Shown here: piece by piece, positions 61,717 through 64,000 of the stretch
Position numbering within the stretch: the first letter of the stretch is position 1
How the letters are laid out: every line of letters starts with the position of its first letter
Source of the DNA: Clitoria ternatea
Lineage: Eukaryota > Streptophyta > Magnoliopsida > Fabales > Fabaceae
Length of the DNA: 64,000 bases
Assembly (NCBI GenBank): GCA_037962975.1
Contig: CM075669.1
Span: 117,940,501 to 118,004,500, forward strand
Direction of reading: 5' to 3'
Translations under genes and position numbers: made by a program
The notes under the pieces: generated by a model
Told to the model about the DNA's origin: nothing
Seen by the model: only the letters and a program-made list of their open reading frames with translations
Databases searched by the model: none

Positions 61717-61951
61717 TGCTTACACACAGAGCTTAGAGCACAAAACCCTAGGCCAATCCTCCTAGGAATTAGGTATGTTAATCTCTATAATGTGTCACTT
61801 GATTACAATGTGTGTGTAGTAGGTACTTTTATACCTAGGTTACAAAGTGGGCCTTGGCACATTAGGTCGTAATCTATGTCAATCTACCACTAAATGATGG
61901 GAGGAAGCTTAAAGGGGTCTATGGGGACCACTTCCTAAACTCAGGGGAACA
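61717..61951 (-). repeat. 5-prime LTR of the Tat element
   Basis: It runs from TGCTTACACACAGAGC to CAGGGGAACA and is nearly identical to 48137-48372. Shared landmarks are AAACCCTAGGCCAATCC, TTATACCTAGGTTACAAAG and GTCAATCTACCACTAAATGA. Confidence 0.92.
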
Positions 61952-61956
61952 TCAAG

Positions 61957-62217
61957 TATTATTTTTCTACGCTTAACAGTTGTCTCACTTTGTTTGACTT
62001 CTTAACCCATTTTTAGGATTGTAACATTCCTTAGAATAAACAAAATTCTTTCAATATTTCATGCCATTTTCATGTTTATAGTTCGTCAAGGAATGCATAC
62101 TATAGTCGAACATTATATGTGTATTATTTGTAAAATTTTTCACCATCTTCTAAAGTATCAAATAATTGTCCTATCTTCGACTTCAATTCATCATCGTAGG
62201 GTAGCACGAACTCATTT
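61957..62217. other. No gene seen
   Basis: AT-rich flank. Joined to 47766-48136 it restores the pre-insertion site of the Tat element. Confidence 0.5.
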
Positions 62218-62982
62218 AACTACAAGAAAAATATATGGTTAGTAAAACTATATTTGGTTGCTTTTCTTATCCAAGATTGATTCTACAACAATTTGTAAAT
62301 GGAAAAACAATTCTTCAAAAACATATCAATTATTAAAAGAATAATTAGGTGGTTATCAAAATGTTGGATGCACACAAAGTGATCTATAAATTTTTTTAGA
62401 GATTTAGAGATGCTAATTAAAGATTCTAATATAGCTACGGACGTACGATCGTCGTCGACTTAGGTTCCTTGTAGCGACCGCGGTAGTGACAACAACCCGT
62501 CAACGAATTAGCTACGACTATTGTCTTGTCGCTGACTTGGGTTCCTTGTAGCAACCGCAGTAGCAGCGATAGCTCGTCAACCACTTAGCTACGCAGGCTC
62601 AGTCGTCGCTAGTTCAGCTATGATTTAGCAACGGCCTCAACGACGAAGGTACTTTAATTTGACAGCTACCACTTTCGTGACGAATTTCTCCTCTTTAGCG
62701 ACGGGATTGTGTCGTCGCTATATGACATTTTTTAGTAGTGATAAGGACTAATATTATAATGATAATAATAATAATACATGAATTAATGGACAATAACAAA
62801 CCTTGGGTAAGAAGGATAGCTTCCTTAGCAGTTTGTCAGATAAAACTGCTAAGAGAATAGACATTTGCTAGCCTAAGAAAACGTGCCTTTGTTAGTGTTT
62901 TATAGGACCCGTTAAGAAAAATTCATCCTTTCTTAACGATTCTAATTGCACAGATATTAGTCTAAGAAAAATTATTGTAGTG
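62218..62982. mobile_element. CACTA-like non-autonomous DNA transposon
   Basis: The left end AACTACAAGAAAAAT has one mismatch to CACTACAAGAAAAA. The right end reads CACTACAATAATTTTTC on the minus strand, to 62982. Flanking triplets TTT/TTA nearly match. Inside, 62440-62740 is packed with GCGACG/CGTCGC words and itself ends in CATTTTTTAGTAGTG at 62740, a second CACTA-type terminus. There may therefore be two nested elements. No transposase is present. Confidence 0.6.
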
Positions 62983-63712
62983 TTACGCATCCTCATTCTT
63001 TGGTATTAGTCTAAATAAAATAATAAATAAAGCATGCTCTTAAGCAAATTTGGTTAATAACAAATGCAGTCCTTTATTATCCAAACACTAAGGAGTTTAT
63101 CCCTTGATACCTCATTCGGCCTAGGTGTAATATTATGCTACTTCTTTTTATTCACCCTTCTTTCAACATTAACCTAGAGAAGCGTAGTGTTGAATAAGTT
63201 TTGTATTTGCTTTCAAATATAAAAAATGATTATTTTCTTTCTTCTACCCTAACACTATTTTATCCTTTGTTAAACTCTTTGGGCCAAAAATAATAAAGAA
63301 TTTTGTTCATACCTCCATCGAAATAATACCTAAGAAACAATGAAATTTTGAGATAAAAAATGTGGTCTTGTTCCCAAGTATTTCCAAAGTGCAATCAAAG
63401 ACAACAAATATATGGAATATCCAGTTTTTGTGGTATGAGTAGACTTTTATTAATGAGTTTTTGATAACCATAACTTAAAAATATATAACAGAGATTATAT
63501 ATATAAAAAATAAAATATTAGTATTTTTTTGGTAATTTTTGAATTAGTATCTAATATATAAAAAATGATTTCACACACTTATATTTTTAGTCAATCTCTA
63601 AATATAACCTATGTCTAACCTATAACTAAAACTAAAGTTAAGTAAATGGTAAAAGTAGTGGTTCTTATCAATTAGGTAGTATATAGTAAATAATTAAAGA
63701 AAGAAATGGTGC
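62983..63712. other. No gene seen
   Basis: AT-rich sequence without a supported reading, repeat array or element end. Confidence 0.5.
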
Positions 63713-63979
63713 TGTAGAATTTTGTCTGAAATATATATATTCATAGCTCTATTTTTATAAGAGGTCTTGTGGAGAGATTTATATGTATACAATACAACGG
63801 TAATAATATATAAAAGGAAATATATTTAGGATACTTTATGATAATTGATTGATTTAATCCCATGAATCAAGGCAAGGCATTTGTGCAAATTATCTTTTAA
63901 TGGTTTATTTGATTTATCTTTTTCCGATGTTGTAATTGTGGGATCTGCATTATTTGGGGAATCTTGATTATTCTTAACA
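63713..63979 (-). mobile_element. Probable copia 3-prime LTR at the window edge
   Basis: On the minus strand it starts TGTTAAGAATAATC immediately after the purine tract TTGAGGGGGGA (63981-63991). It contains TATATATTATT then CTCTCC words and ends AAAATTCTACA at 63713. The internal region would lie beyond the window, so only the LTR and purine tract are seen. Confidence 0.5.
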
Positions 63980-64000
63980 TCCCCCCTCAAGATTGGTAGT

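Larger units (their letters stand above)
48137..61951 (-). mobile_element. Ty3/gypsy Tat-lineage retrotransposon, full length, decayed
   Basis: It is 13.8 kb, flanked by TCAAG (48132-48136 and 61952-61956), with LTRs of 236 and 235 bp. Minus-strand order: LTR, primer site, gag, protease, reverse transcriptase, RNase H, a second (archaeal-like) RNase H, integrase, 67-bp tandem repeats, then plus-strand antisense ORFs, then the other LTR. The second RNase H, the antisense ORF and the tandem repeats after pol are all known traits of the Tat lineage. Every coding region carries stops or frameshifts. A 2650-bp solo LTR is nested in the tandem repeats. The two LTRs differ at about ten positions, so the insertion is not recent. 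Confidence 0.93.

Noticed and set aside
1..64000. tRNA or rRNA genes
   Set aside because: No cloverleaf with box A/B words or rRNA core sequence was recognised. A tRNA search program would be needed to exclude weak cases.

Overview
The window is plant nuclear DNA. It is AT-rich and intron-rich, and it is dominated by nested LTR retrotransposons. The gene content and repeat style fit a dicot, probably a legume. That is inferred from general resemblance, not from a database match. I can support one intact host gene: a 13-exon, minus-strand chloroplast-type ATP-dependent 6-phosphofructokinase (PFK5-like, 527 codons, 37207-45572). A second host-derived locus at 30711-32957 is a broken, intron-containing fragment of an RNA polymerase II CTD phosphatase-like (CPL1-type) gene.

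Layout from left to right. 1-6397 holds long-LTR material with an array of palindromes just upstream of a TATA box, and a clear LTR right end at 6397. 6398-9362 holds a minisatellite and a copia-like LTR that carries a nested solo LTR with TSD AGGAG. 9409-14192 is a Ty3/gypsy 3-prime LTR with the end of its integrase. 14193-20340 is a further LTR split by a 3976-bp element (TSD CTAAT). 20341-30290 is an LTR with a palindrome array, cut in two by an 8480-bp insertion (TSD CCACG). That insertion itself contains a copia solo LTR (TSD AGGTA) and a 3.3-kb solo LTR (TSD ACTAG/ACCAG). Then come the CPL1 pseudogene, a copia remnant, the PFK gene, two adjacent foldback elements and a small MITE. 48137-61951 is a complete but decayed Tat-lineage Ty3/gypsy element. 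It has 236/235-bp LTRs, TSD TCAAG, minus-strand gag-pol, plus-strand antisense ORFs, and a 67-bp tandem repeat interrupted by another solo LTR. A CACTA-like element and a copia LTR edge close the window.

The most unusual signal is a set of arrays of short palindromes inside several different LTRs. The motifs differ between arrays: CACGCTTGAGCGTG, TCGCTTGAGCGA, CCACTAGCAGTGG, GGGCGTNCTTACGCTGG, and ACTCGG/CCGAGT inverted pairs. In four of the five arrays neighbouring palindromes recur about 20-22 bp apart, roughly two helical turns. One array is a near-exact 71-bp repeat of two palindromes 21 bp apart. Two sister LTRs carry unrelated palindromes at the same relative position. I know of no described system that matches this. 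The closest parallel I know is the tandem short motifs bound by anti-silencing proteins of VANDAL transposons.
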